Positions 16,651 to 25,125 of a DNA stretch of 64,000 nt are shown here, one piece after another. The position numbers and the translations under genes are program-made. Source of the DNA: CAUZIB01 sp963663925 (GTDB taxonomy: Bacteria; Acidobacteriota; Vicinamibacteria; Vicinamibacterales; UBA8438); assembly GCA_965237405.1 (NCBI GenBank), contig OZ250139.1, positions 2,046,001-2,110,000 of the forward strand, written 5' to 3'. The notes below the pieces were generated by a model. That model saw nothing but the letters and a program-made list of their open reading frames with translations, made no database searches and had not been told where the DNA came from. Within the stretch, counting starts at the first letter, position 1. Each line of letters starts with the position of its first letter.

Positions 16651-19600
16651 TTATATCTCCTGCGAGTCCGTCCGCTTGGCACCCGTCAGATAAGGCGCAG
16701 TGGTGGCGCGTCCGCCCGGGGACGACGCCCCCGGATCGGACTGCACAGCGGGTACCTGACGGTCGATCGTGATGACCCTCACGTTCTGTTCGAGGGCGAT
16801 GAGCACATCGACGGTCTCGGGATGGCATGTGAACAACAGCATCTGGTGCTCGGGCGCTGCGTCGATCAGCACCTGCGCCGAGAGCCGTGTCCGCTCCGGG
16901 TCGAAGTTCACGAGTACGTCGTCCATCACGAGAGGCAACGGCACGGCCAGTCGGCCGAATTCTGCGGCAAGCGCGAGACGGAGGCAGAGATAGAGTTGCT
17001 CCGCCGCGCCCCGGCTCAGTAACGCGGCGTCGAGCCGGCTCCCGTCGGCGCCGAGTACATCGATGCCGTCCTCCCGCGTGACGAGCTGCGCGTAACGACC
17101 TTCAGTGATGCGCGAGAAGCTCGCCCTGGCACGGGTGAGCACCGCCGGCTGTCGTTCGAGCTCGTAGCGGCGGAGCGTTTCCTGCATGAGGGCCTGCGCG
17201 ATCGCCAGACGCCGCCACTCCACAAGCGCCTCACGAATCTCACCGATGACGCCTTCTCGCTCGGTCGCGAGCGTCACGACGTCCGACTCGCGCTCGAGTG
17301 CGGACAAGGCCTCCAGCGCCGTCTGATGTCGACGGAGGGCGTTCTCGTGCGCTGGCTGCGAGCGTGCCAGGACGCCCTTGCACTCCTGCTTGCGAGCCTC
17401 CCAGCCCTGAAGGTCGCCACTTGCGAGTTCGGCGCGAATCGCGTCGGCCTGCGTGCCGACGCCAAGACGCGCATGCACACGGTGCTCGGCATCGCGAATC
17501 GTCTTCTTGAGTTCCGCACGTTGTCGAGACGTTTCCATTCGAACCCGACAGTCGCGCTCGTCGACCGCCTCTGCCTCGGCAAACAATGACGCCACCACGT
17601 CGCTCGCGGCGTGCACGTTGCGCTCGCTTCTCGAAAGCGCGATGCCGGCCTGCTCACGTTCACGACGAACTCGGGCCTGCTCGACTCGAAGCGTCGCGTC
17701 GGCCTCGACCCGATCACGGAGGCCCTCGAGCGTGTTCTCGGCGAGCTGGGTGTCGGAGCCAGGAGCCGCGCCCGCCCGCTCGGCCAGGTCATGAACAGCC
17801 TGCGAGAACACGTGGAGCTCGGCCGTGCTTCTGGCTATTTCCGCATCCATGCCGTCGAGCTGCGCAACACGCTCTCGTAGCCGCTCCACAGACGCGAAGA
17901 ACTGTTGTGCCGTGTCTGGACGCAGCGACTCGGGACACCCGTTCGCGACCTTCCACGCCGACCAGCTCGAGCGCGTCTCGTCGCGGTCGCGCTGGGCTTG
18001 ATCCACCACTGCTGATGCGTTGGTGGCCACGTTTCTTGCCGTTTCTGCACGAAGTCGCAGCTGTTCGACCTCGGTCGCCTCACGGTGGCGCTCCTGCCTC
18101 GCCCGGATTTGGTTGTCGAGCTGCTGTGCCTTCACCTCGAGTTCGTCTGGTTCAGGGATCGCCGCGAACGCGAGCGACACGGCGAGGGCCTGTGCGGACT
18201 CCTCGGCGGCACCCACCCGAGCGGCTTGGTCCAGCTCGACGAGTTTCTGCAACTCGGCGAACTCTGTGCCGAGGCGATTCGCCACGTTGCGCGCGTCCGT
18301 AGCCTCCTGTGTGAGCGCCTGGACGGCCGACTCCTCGCGATCACGCTCACGCCGCTTCTCGACGAGATCCCTGATGGCGGTCGCCTTCTCCTCAAGCTCA
18401 GCGATGGTCGGCAACTCCGCGAACGCCAACACCTTTGCAGTGGTTAGATTGGTGGCCTCGAGATGTTGCACACGTGGGGAGGCGACGTTGTCGGCTTCCG
18501 CTCTCAGGGTAGTCGCATTGGTCCTCAGCCGCTGGGCGACCTCGTGCGCGCGCTTCGCTTCTTCGCGAAGCCGATCGACGGCCTCGGCATCGCGGTCTCG
18601 ATTCTGTCTGGCGCGCAACTGTCCGGCGATGTCATCTGCCTTGGCGTCGACGGCGACCTGATCCGGCAGCGAACTGAAGTCGAGTCGCGCGGCCAGCGGA
18701 AGTGCAGCGGCTGTGAGTGCCTCGATCTGGGCAGCCAGCTCCTGAGCGCGTCGTTCTGCATCCGCAATTCCGACCGACCTGTCGTCCGGGGCTGTCTGTG
18801 TATCGACGGACAAGCGCATCGCCAGAATCGCGGCGAGGACGGCGATTACGACTGCGAGGCCGGCCGCCACAGTCTGGGACGTGAACGCCAGTCCTGCTGC
18901 AAGGAGACACAAGATTCCCGCGGCTGCGAGCAGCAGTCGCCGGGGGGTCGACGTGTCCATCGGCATGCGAGGCCGTTCGGCGTCGCTCCGGCGGTCTGCG
19001 ACTCGGGCCTCGGCGGCCCGGAGATCGCTGCGCAGCAGGGCGAGATCGACGAGCCGTGACCGGAGTTCGCGGATGGTTCGCTCGCTGGCCGCAATGCTGC
19101 CTGCGTCTGGAACGGCGGGAGCGTCCGCGAATGTCTTCGCACGCAGCGCCACTTCAACTTCGGTCATTGAAGCCGTGTTCTCAGCTTCCTCGGCGCGCTG
19201 CATGGCGTCCTGCGCTCGCTGGGTCGCGGCGCGAAGGTCGGCCCTCGCGGCAGTCAACTCCGCCAAGCCTGCGCGGAGTTCGCGCACGGCGCGCTCCAGA
19301 CGCGCAAGGTCGTCCGGGGTCGGTAACGGTGGAGCCTTCTCCAGGCCCTCAGCGCGCCGCTCTCGCTCGGCGTCCTTCGCGTCCGCCGTACCGAGGGCGT
19401 CGGTTGCCAAGCGTCCGGCCTCGGCCAGTCGCTCGGTCGCGGCGCGAAGATCGGCGCGCAGCTCAACGAGCTGTGCCAGGCTCGTTCGCAGCCGACGGAC
19501 GGTGCCGGCGCGCGCGGCGAGGGCCTGTGCGTCCGGTAGGGGCGGAGCAGCCTCCAACGCCTGGGTGCGGCGCAACGCCTCGTCGGCGAGTTCCTGCGCC

Positions 19601-20811
19601 GACGAGGCGCGCCGGGCCGCTTCTGCCTCGGCGTCACGCGCCGCTTGCTCGGCCATGCGCAGCCGCTCCCCCCAGTCGGCGATGTCCTGCGCTGCTGGGA
19701 TGGATGCGTTGAATGCGCGAACAGACGTTGTCGTCCACCCTGCCCCGAGACGCGGAGCCTCCTCGGCGACGCGCTGGCTCAAGCTGGCATGCTTGCCCCG
19801 AAGCTCGCCGATACGCTCCCGTCGTGCGCGCACGGATGAGACCGTCGCGGTGAGGCGTGTGACGTCCGTCGAGACGGCGGCGAGACGGTCGTCAGGAACA
19901 AGCGCGTCCAGCTGCTGCTGTAGGCTGTTGACGATCTGCGTTCGCTCCTCGTGTCGTTCGCGCTGCAGCTGAGCCGCCGCGAGTGCGGTATCGAGACGTG
20001 TCCCGAGATCGCTCGGGACATCCGGCGTATTCGCCAACACGAGGAGGTCCTGCTTCGCGTGCTCGCGTTCGTCCCAGTCGGGCCACGCCGCTAGCAGCGT
20101 GTCGAGGTGCGCCATCTCGCGGCGCGCGTCCGTGAGATCCTGGCCGATGCGGGTCTGTTCCTCATCGAGGTCGTCCGCGTCGCGTCGAAGGTCCGGGTGC
20201 CGGGTCGCTCGGCTCTTGGCCTGCCGCAGCTTCTCGTCGAGGTCGTCCACCTGCTTGCGCAGGTCGTTGATGAGGCATGCGCCGCGCTTCTTTCCGATCT
20301 CGGCGCGCTCCGCAGTCAGTGCCTTGATGGCGGCTCGAGCCGATCGACCTGCCCCAACGACTCCCGCCGCGAAGATGCGTTCCCGCACCCCTTCGACCTC
20401 AAGCGACTTCAACTCCTGCAGTTCGGCGAGGCTGAACGCGAACACGTTTCGGTAGAGACCCGCATCCACACCGCCCAGCAGGCGACGGAGGTCCCCGTCG
20501 CTCCCGATCGATCCATTGGGTTGCGTGATCGACAGGTGCGCCGGCGATGCGAACCGCTCCACGGTCCACGTCGATTGGTCCGACTCGACAAACACCCTGC
20601 CCCCATGGCGACCGCCACGAAGCGGTGGGTACTGACGCTCTTTCTGGCGCCGATCCGGGTAGCCAAAAAACACGCCCCGGATGAAGGCGAGGAGCGAGGT
20701 CTTGCCCGACTCGTTCGGTCCATAGACGATCGTCAGCCCGTCAGTGAGGTCCTCGACCCGGAAGTCGTGCAGCACCCCGAAACCTTCGACGTGCCAGCCG
20801 CGGAGCCTCAT
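16651..20811 (-). CDS. yhaN: YhaN-like SMC/SbcC-type ATPase
   Basis: This 1386-residue ABC-type ATPase is of the YhaN family (AAA_27 region), a relative of SbcC and Rad50. Walker A is YGPNESGKTSLL (30-41), followed by the family-typical FIRGVFFGYPDR. A very long coiled coil is broken by a hydrophobic stretch around residues 640-690 that includes LLLAAAGILCLLAAGLAF, as in membrane-associated YhaN proteins. The C-terminus has a signature-like LSRGAAEQLYLCLRLALA and Walker B LPLVMDDVLVNFD. Its start overlaps the stop of the nuclease partner gene by 4 bp (20808-20811), so the two are coupled. Together they likely process DNA ends, Mre11-Rad50 fashion. Symbol is by family, not proven orthology. 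Confidence 0.8.
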   Translation of the reverse strand: MRLRGWHVEGFGVLHDFRVEDLTDGLTIVYGPNESGKTSLLAFIRGVFFGYPDRRQKERQYPPLRGGRHGGRVFVESDQSTWTVERFASPAHLSITQPNGSIGSDGDLRRLLGGVDAGLYRNVFAFSLAELQELKSLEVEGVRERIFAAGVVGAGRSARAAIKALTAERAEIGKKRGACLINDLRKQVDDLDEKLRQAKSRATRHPDLRRDADDLDEEQTRIGQDLTDARREMAHLDTLLAAWPDWDEREHAKQDLLVLANTPDVPSDLGTRLDTALAAAQLQRERHEERTQIVNSLQQQLDALVPDDRLAAVSTDVTRLTATVSSVRARRERIGELRGKHASLSQRVAEEAPRLGAGWTTTSVRAFNASIPAAQDIADWGERLRMAEQAARDAEAEAARRASSAQELADEALRRTQALEAAPPLPDAQALAARAGTVRRLRTSLAQLVELRADLRAATERLAEAGRLATDALGTADAKDAERERRAEGLEKAPPLPTPDDLARLERAVRELRAGLAELTAARADLRAATQRAQDAMQRAEEAENTASMTEVEVALRAKTFADAPAVPDAGSIAASERTIRELRSRLVDLALLRSDLRAAEARVADRRSDAERPRMPMDTSTPRRLLLAAAGILCLLAAGLAFTSQTVAAGLAVVIAVLAAILAMRLSVDTQTAPDDRSVGIADAERRAQELAAQIEALTAAALPLAARLDFSSLPDQVAVDAKADDIAGQLRARQNRDRDAEAVDRLREEAKRAHEVAQRLRTNATTLRAEADNVASPRVQHLEATNLTTAKVLAFAELPTIAELEEKATAIRDLVEKRRERDREESAVQALTQEATDARNVANRLGTEFAELQKLVELDQAARVGAAEESAQALAVSLAFAAIPEPDELEVKAQQLDNQIRARQERHREATEVEQLRLRAETARNVATNASAVVDQAQRDRDETRSSWSAWKVANGCPESLRPDTAQQFFASVERLRERVAQLDGMDAEIARSTAELHVFSQAVHDLAERAGAAPGSDTQLAENTLEGLRDRVEADATLRVEQARVRREREQAGIALSRSERNVHAASDVVASLFAEAEAVDERDCRVRMETSRQRAELKKTIRDAEHRVHARLGVGTQADAIRAELASGDLQGWEARKQECKGVLARSQPAHENALRRHQTALEALSALERESDVVTLATEREGVIGEIREALVEWRRLAIAQALMQETLRRYELERQPAVLTRARASFSRITEGRYAQLVTREDGIDVLGADGSRLDAALLSRGAAEQLYLCLRLALAAEFGRLAVPLPLVMDDVLVNFDPERTRLSAQVLIDAAPEHQMLLFTCHPETVDVLIALEQNVRVITIDRQVPAVQSDPGASSPGGRATTAPYLTGAKRTDSQEI

Positions 20812-22082
20812 GACTCGGTCTCCGTGACGCGGTCGAGCGCCATCTCAAGCGAACTCTGGATCTCGTCGTCTGCAGGAGCGGCATCGACCGCAGTGCCCAG
20901 GAGCTGCCGGAGGTCGCCACCGGGCAGGCCAGCCACATACGACGCGATCAGATCAGCGCTTCCTGCTGGCGTCGCGAGCAGCGAGTCGACCGTTGCGATG
21001 AGATCAGCGGCGAAATCGCCCCGCCCTCGCAGGGCCGCGACGTCCAGCTCGGGGCTCGTGCGGTCGTCGATCGCATCCAGCCACACCGCCAATGTGGCGG
21101 ATGCAAGCGCAGTCCGGACTGGCAGGAGGATCTGGTCGCGCACATGACCACGGCGCAGATCTTGGTGGACCGGTCCGCGACCTGTCAGCGACACGCGGAG
21201 AACGACTGTGCGACCATCGTGCGCCGCGGCTCCTTCGCGCGCCGCCGCGACAAGGGCATCGACAAGACCGGCCACGTCGGCGAACGCGGCGATGTCCAGG
21301 TCGAACGCATCGAAGCGCACGACATCGAGCGGAAGGAAATCGACACTGGCCACCCGCCCATTGTCAACCTCCACGAGCAGGGCGCCCTTGGCCCCGCGCT
21401 CGGACGGCTTCGGGCTGAGACCCTGCAGGTTCCCCGGGTACGCGATCCACGGGCCGCCCTCATACAGGCACTGGCGCATGTGCACATGGCCGAGCGCCCA
21501 ATAGTCCAGCCCGGCGCTCACGAGATCATCCACAGCGCAGGGGCTGTAGGGCGCATAGTCGGCTTTCGCGCCTGCATTGCAGTGGAGCACGCCGACCTGG
21601 AAGCACTCTGCTCGGTCTCTCCGAAAGCCGAGCGCGAGATTGTCCCTGGTCTCGCGCTGCGCGTAGCTGATCCCGTGGATCAGCGCCAGCGTCTGGCCAT
21701 CACGCTCCACCGGAGCGGTCGCGACTGATTCTGAACCAAACACCGTGACACTGTCGGGCCACTGCCGGATCGCTGACCACCCGTCCTCGAGAGGGTCGTG
21801 ATTCCCGTGCACCACGAAGCTCGGTATGCCCGCCTGCGCGAGCCGGTCGAGTCCATTCCGGAAGGCCAGTTGCGCCCGGACGCCTCGTTCCGGGCCATCA
21901 TAGATGTCACCGGCAATCACGACGAACGCGACGGAGTGTTCCAGCGCCGCGTTGATGAGGTTGTCGAACGCCCGTGTCGTCGCATCTCGGAGGGTAGCAA
22001 CGAGGCTGGCATCGACACGACGCATCCCCGTGAACGGCGTGTCCAGGTGGAGGTCGGCGGCGTGGAGAAACCGGAAGCGCAT
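20808..22082 (-). CDS. yhaO: YhaO-like metallophosphoesterase (DNA exonuclease)
   Basis: This 424-residue member of the SbcD/Mre11 calcineurin-like phosphoesterases has the metal-binding motifs in order. They are HAADLHLDTPF near residue 8, IAGDIYDG near 56, HGNHDPLEDG near 94, a GVLHCN segment near 184 and ALGHVHMRQ near 216. The C-terminal third is a family-specific cap. The first residues (MRFRFLHAADLHLD) leave no doubt about the start. It overlaps the ATPase gene downstream by four bases, forming a nuclease/ATPase pair for double-strand-end processing. Nothing upstream on this strand is close enough to be in the same operon. Confidence 0.85.
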   Translation of the reverse strand: MRFRFLHAADLHLDTPFTGMRRVDASLVATLRDATTRAFDNLINAALEHSVAFVVIAGDIYDGPERGVRAQLAFRNGLDRLAQAGIPSFVVHGNHDPLEDGWSAIRQWPDSVTVFGSESVATAPVERDGQTLALIHGISYAQRETRDNLALGFRRDRAECFQVGVLHCNAGAKADYAPYSPCAVDDLVSAGLDYWALGHVHMRQCLYEGGPWIAYPGNLQGLSPKPSERGAKGALLVEVDNGRVASVDFLPLDVVRFDAFDLDIAAFADVAGLVDALVAAAREGAAAHDGRTVVLRVSLTGRGPVHQDLRRGHVRDQILLPVRTALASATLAVWLDAIDDRTSPELDVAALRGRGDFAADLIATVDSLLATPAGSADLIASYVAGLPGGDLRQLLGTAVDAAPADDEIQSSLEMALDRVTETES

Positions 22083-22359
22083 CGCATATCCTCACGGGTC
22101 GAACGACCGCGTCTGCCCTGAGATCCCGGACGCTCCAATGTGGCGGATCTCAAGACCGGGCAAACACTTGGTGGCCCGGTTGACTAGTTTTTGATCAGCA
22201 GTGATTACCACCGATGCCGATTTCTGCCGCGGTGTCGGCTACGCAACGAAAGTTCAGAAAGTCTCGGTTGGTTTCGTTGTCTGATCACATGGCAAGCTGA
22301 GACTCAACTCATGAATATGGTAAAACGTGAGAAGGCGTTCAGATAATTCATCAGCGCCC
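22083..22359. other. Intergenic stretch between yhaO-like and antitoxin genes
   Basis: No gene seen. ACCGGGC at 22155-22161 can pair with GCCCGGT at 22174-22180, followed ten bases later by five Ts. On the plus strand this looks terminator-like, but no plus-strand gene reads toward it, so its meaning is unclear. The yhaO-like promoter must lie in this stretch. Confidence 0.3.
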
Positions 22360-22638
22360 CTACACCAACTCGACGTTCACGCGGCGCCCGACCATTGCGG
22401 CGGCCCGTTGCAGGCTGCCGAGCGTGATGTCGTTTTTCGGGTCGAGCAGCCGGTCCACCTGGGTGCGGCTCGTCTTCAGCAGCGTCGCCATCTTGTTCTT
22501 GGAGATGTTCTGCTGCTTCATGGCCTCCGCGAGCTGCCACGCGACGACCTCCTTGATCGCCTGCGCCTGCGTTTCCTCGAAGATGCCTTCCTTCTTCAGG
22601 AAGGCATCGATGCTCGATCCCATATGCGTCTTGCTCAT
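22360..22638 (-). CDS. HigA-like XRE-family antitoxin
   Basis: The 92-residue protein starts MSKTHMGSSIDAFLKKEG. It has a helix-turn-helix in its second half (QNISKNKMATLLKTSRTQVD, about residues 43-62), then LGSLQRAAAMVGRRV. This is the fold of XRE-type antitoxins that bind both the toxin and the operator. I chose the ATG at 22638 because it overlaps the toxin's TGA by four bases (ATGA), the usual coupling in these operons; the longer frame upstream is the toxin gene in another frame. The toxin-first order is typical of HigBA-like pairs. Confidence 0.8.
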   Translation of the reverse strand: MSKTHMGSSIDAFLKKEGIFEETQAQAIKEVVAWQLAEAMKQQNISKNKMATLLKTSRTQVDRLLDPKNDITLGSLQRAAAMVGRRVNVELV

Positions 22639-22991
22639 CGTTCCAACTCCTTCTGACGTGTTCGCGCCGTTGCCAGATCCGAATCTGGCGTTGCCCGCGT
22701 TTTCTTGATGAACCCGTGCAGCACCACCAAGTGCTGGCGGTAGAGGCACAGCAGCACGCGCGCCGTCCGGTTCGTCGGCAGGTCCGTCCGGATTTCCCAG
22801 AGGCCGTCGCCCATCGGGCGGCACAGCGGCATGCCTATCGGCCAGCGCCATTGCGCCCGTAGCAGAGCCTTCCCTATCTCCTGACGCTCGGCCTCATCCA
22901 GCCGTTGCAGCCACTCCCTCACGGGTTCGCGACCCGCTCTCGTACGGTAGAAGATCAGCGGGATCTTGTGTGCCGTCGGCTTGTCGGCCAC
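22635..22991 (-). CDS. HigB/RelE-like toxin (Gp49 family)
   Basis: The 118-residue protein has the Gp49/HigB pattern. It shows PLIFYRTRAGREPVREWL at the N-terminus, then a KALLRAQWRWPIGMPLCRPM region and a GLWEIRTDLPTNRTARVLL strand pair. The basic HGFIKKTRATPDSDLATA tail is diagnostic of this family. Such toxins cut mRNA on the ribosome. The start codon is GTG at 22991, and a palindromic operator lies immediately upstream. The antitoxin gene follows with a four-base overlap. The pair probably stabilises this accessory region. Confidence 0.8.
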   Translation of the reverse strand: MADKPTAHKIPLIFYRTRAGREPVREWLQRLDEAERQEIGKALLRAQWRWPIGMPLCRPMGDGLWEIRTDLPTNRTARVLLCLYRQHLVVLHGFIKKTRATPDSDLATARTRQKELER

Positions 22992-22992
22992 C

Positions 22993-23012
22993 CTGCACCT
23001 TTAAATGTGCAG
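22993..23012 (-). promoter_or_regulatory. Palindromic operator of the toxin-antitoxin pair
   Basis: CTGCAC and GTGCAG form 6-bp perfect arms around CTTTAAAT on the plus strand. On the coding strand the spacer reads ATTTAAAG, a plausible -10 region, and the toxin start codon lies one base beyond the site. Such placement suits autorepression by the antitoxin and would leave a very short leader. Confidence 0.5.
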
Positions 23013-23308
23013 TTAACCATGTCCCGTGCATGTCTGCAAGCGGCGTTGGCCTCACCGTGATGCTCGGACTTGCGTTCCCGCTCTCACGTGACCCTCGCGC
23101 GGCGACGCGATGGGCCGCCTCAGATTGACCCGACGAACCGCTCGGCATCGGCGGTGAGATTCGAACGCTTCGGTGACCGCCGGATCGGCCGGACACGGCC
23201 ACTCTACGTATCGAACTCTTTAACCTGACGCCGGAACCAGATCTTCAGCCCGTTCCTGGGTTCCGCTGGGAGGCGGCGGGCTCCCGGTCACGCCGCTCGC
23301 CGGCAGCT

Positions 23309-23314
23309 TATACT
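23309..23314 (+). promoter_or_regulatory. -10 box TATACT just before the start codon
   Basis: TATACT ends 6 bp before the ATG at 23321, so transcription would begin at or next to the start codon. No ribosome-binding site is present, which suggests a leaderless mRNA. No convincing -35 box was found. Confidence 0.35.
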
Positions 23315-23320
23315 GCTGCG

Positions 23321-23839
23321 ATGCCGGATGCTTCCTGGCTATCAGTATTTGGGGCGGTGACCGGGGCCATTGGTACGATCAGCGGGGTCGCTGGAGCTGT
23401 TCTAGGCTTCAAGGGCTATTGGCGAGCGACCGCAGTGAAGGCGCTTGACCTCCGCCTTGAGCTTCGCAAAGCCGTGTCGGATGCTCGTTCCGGTGTCGAA
23501 GCGCTTCCCAGACTGATGGGCGAAGTGAACCTCTCTCGCCGGGCCGTTCTCAATGCTCGGGGAATGTTCAGAAGCGGCGAAATGACAGTGTGGGAAAAGA
23601 GCTACGCCACCGATCAGGAACAAGTCGATTCCCTGAACGACGAGCTTCCCGGTGAGGCCGAGGACCATGCCAAGATGAACGACCATGCTCAGTTAGAGTC
23701 GAGCCTTGTCCACATTCACAGCCTGACCCGCAGGATCGACGAGCTGAAGACAAAGTACGAGAATGAACTCGCGAAGGACGAAGCGGCGCGGAATGCGCTC
23801 CGTTCCGACGTACGGAACAGACTGGTCCCACCGGGCTGA
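23321..23839 (+). CDS. Membrane-anchored coiled-coil protein, unknown function
   Basis: The 172-residue protein has one hydrophobic N-terminal segment (about residues 7-30, glycine and alanine rich). It is followed by a soluble helical region with many charged residues (SLNDELPGEAEDHAKMND, then RRIDELKTKYENELAKDEAA) that looks like coiled coil. No catalytic motif or family was recognised. The promoter box ends six bases before the ATG. It stands alone between the toxin-antitoxin pair and the first 737-bp repeat. Confidence 0.55.
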   Translation: MPDASWLSVFGAVTGAIGTISGVAGAVLGFKGYWRATAVKALDLRLELRKAVSDARSGVEALPRLMGEVNLSRRAVLNARGMFRSGEMTVWEKSYATDQEQVDSLNDELPGEAEDHAKMNDHAQLESSLVHIHSLTRRIDELKTKYENELAKDEAARNALRSDVRNRLVPPG

Positions 23840-24015
23840 TGCCCGACCAAGCCGCCGCCAAACACGTCACGCCCGATGAATTCAGCGCTGGCGTCACAGA
23901 GTTGCGTGCCGAGATGGTTGAGCGTCGAGCCGCTTAGCGTAGCGAGACTGCCGGCGCCACCGGCATTGTCACGGCTGCCGGTGTGGCGGTCCGCCTCGCG
24001 ATCTTACCGGCCTTG

Positions 24016-24752
24016 ATCTCTAGGAAAATCAAAATCTCATTTCTGAGGCGCCTCGGGCCACGTTGTTCTCGTCGGCGAACATGCGACCGAACTGGTCAGA
24101 AACGAAACGACCTCGACGCCCGCCGCGGCCGCGAGTGTGGAGGTATCGACACCAACGGCTCGGCGTGCGCCGTACCCCCCCACCCCCGAATCTCGTCCGG
24201 ATGAGCGGCGTGACCGTCCGCCCACGTTTACGCGCAGTTTCGCAAAATTCGATTTCGAAATTTCTGGACGACCCCCTATGAACATTGACGAAAAGGGCTT
24301 CACCCCGGACATCGCGATCGCCACTTGGCCCGAAAACACGCTCATTTCGCGCAAAATGATGACCGCCCGCCACCTCCGCCGGCGCCGCGCCGAGGCCCGC
24401 GCGCGGTGGCCGATGTATCTGCCCGACGTGGCCTACCGGATCGAACGCCTGCCGCCGCCCCGACGGCGACACGGACGGACCTGGAACCAGCTCGCCCGCG
24501 ACAATTTCCTCGCCAGCTTTCCCCCGGGGATTCCGCCCTGGGCCTGTGAAGCCCTGAAACCCGAGCATCGCCCGCGCACCCTGACGCTCGCCGAGCTGCT
24601 CGCCGCCTATGCGGAGGACGAACTTGCCACCTACTACTATTGACACCCCCGTCGATGCCCTACTGGCCGCAGCCACGATCTTGATGGGCTGGACGCAGCA
24701 GCGTAGAAGTGACTACCTTCAAACCACTGTCCAAGAACCCTGGGGCGGTACA
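24016..24752 (+). repeat. 737-bp direct repeat, copy 1 (R1)
   Basis: It matches 29144-29880 with exactly the same length. The first ~190 bp and last ~230 bp are almost identical (a handful of mismatches), while the middle ~300 bp is clearly diverged. Sharp boundaries are ATCTCTAGGAAAATC on the left and GGGGCGGTACA on the right. No inverted terminal repeats were found. Each copy carries a 121-codon ORF plus the start of a second overlapping ORF. Confidence 0.85.
24278..24643 (+). CDS. Repeat-borne ORF1, copy 1 (121 residues, unknown)
   Basis: The frame starts MNIDEKGFTPDIAIATWPEN and has an arginine-rich patch (TARHLRRRRAEARARW). It continues with ARDNFLASFPPGIPPW and an acidic helical end with LTLAELLAAYAEDELATYYY. 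I recognise no family. Coding on this strand is supported by comparison with the copy at 29406. Differences are mostly at third codon positions (GCC/GCT, AAT/AAC, TTC/TTT, AGC/AGT) or conservative (RTWNQLARDN versus RSWSEVARDN). Longer reverse-strand frames cover the same DNA but do not show this pattern. No good ribosome-binding site precedes the ATG. Confidence 0.6.
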   Translation: MNIDEKGFTPDIAIATWPENTLISRKMMTARHLRRRRAEARARWPMYLPDVAYRIERLPPPRRRHGRTWNQLARDNFLASFPPGIPPWACEALKPEHRPRTLTLAELLAAYAEDELATYYY

Positions 24753-24755
24753 TGA
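24609..24755 (+). CDS. Repeat-borne ORF2, copy 1 (48 residues, truncated)
   Basis: The frame overlaps the end of ORF1 by 35 bases and reads MRRTNLPPTTIDTPVDALLA, then MGWTQQRRSDYLQTTVQEP. It stops at a TGA only one base beyond the repeat boundary. The second copy keeps the same first 48 codons but runs on into unrelated DNA. ORF2 is therefore probably the beginning of a longer gene that the repeat boundary cuts off. Confidence 0.35.
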   Translation: MRRTNLPPTTIDTPVDALLAAATILMGWTQQRRSDYLQTTVQEPWGGT

Positions 24756-24765
24756 GGTACTAACG

Positions 24766-25125
24766 ATGGAGTTGATGGAGTTGATCGCCCGCGCGCCGTG
24801 GCGCGAGGCGGTGACGTACCGCGAGACGTGGCCACACGAGTATGTGCTCATCAAGCAGGACAAGCAGCGGGAGCTGCTTGCCGCGATATGCGCCAGAATC
24901 GCGAATGGCGAGGGAATCGAGGGGCGATTCTTCAGCCGGACATCCGCATACCTGTTCATCGGCGAGTACAAGTACTGGCCCTACACGCCGTGCGACGAGA
25001 TCGACCTCGACGCCACCGAGGACGAGGTCGTGCTCAACCGCGCGCCGCTGTACCGGGACCGCCGGGACTTCGTGATTCGGGCGGGCGATACGGGGATAAG
25101 AGAAGAGGGTGAGGAGGACGAGCCG
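24766..25125 (+). CDS. Small conserved partner protein of a PD-(D/E)XK gene
   Basis: From ATG 24766 the frame reads MELMELIARAPWREAVTYRE, then WPHEYVLIK, a TSAYLFIGEYKYWPYTP segment and EDEVVLNRAPL. This matches a small conserved bacterial protein (about 100 residues) often found just before a PD-(D/E)XK nuclease-like gene; function unknown. Here no stop separates the two: the frame runs straight through an acidic linker (REEGEEDEP) into the next gene's ATG at 25126. This is either a natural fusion or a lost stop. The start lies 14 bp after repeat R1, so its upstream signals are inside the repeat. Confidence 0.55.

Larger units (their letters stand above)
22992..23320. other. Divergent intergenic stretch with operator and promoter
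   Basis: Between the toxin gene and the rightward hypothetical gene. Apart from the operator at 22993-23012 and the promoter box at 23309-23314, I see nothing coding. A GATTCGAAC at about 23158 resembles a tRNA T-loop but no tRNA fold surrounds it. Confidence 0.4.

Noticed and set aside
22155..22195. Hairpin followed by T-run (terminator-like, plus strand)
   Set aside because: No plus-strand gene is transcribed into it; recorded only within the gap entry.
23150..23170. GATTCGAAC resembling a tRNA T-loop
   Set aside because: No acceptor or anticodon arms can be formed around it.
24029..24676. Long reverse-strand frame (215 codons) across repeat R1
   Set aside because: Differences between the two repeats fit third-position change in the forward ORF1, and the reverse frame is not preserved at full length in R2.
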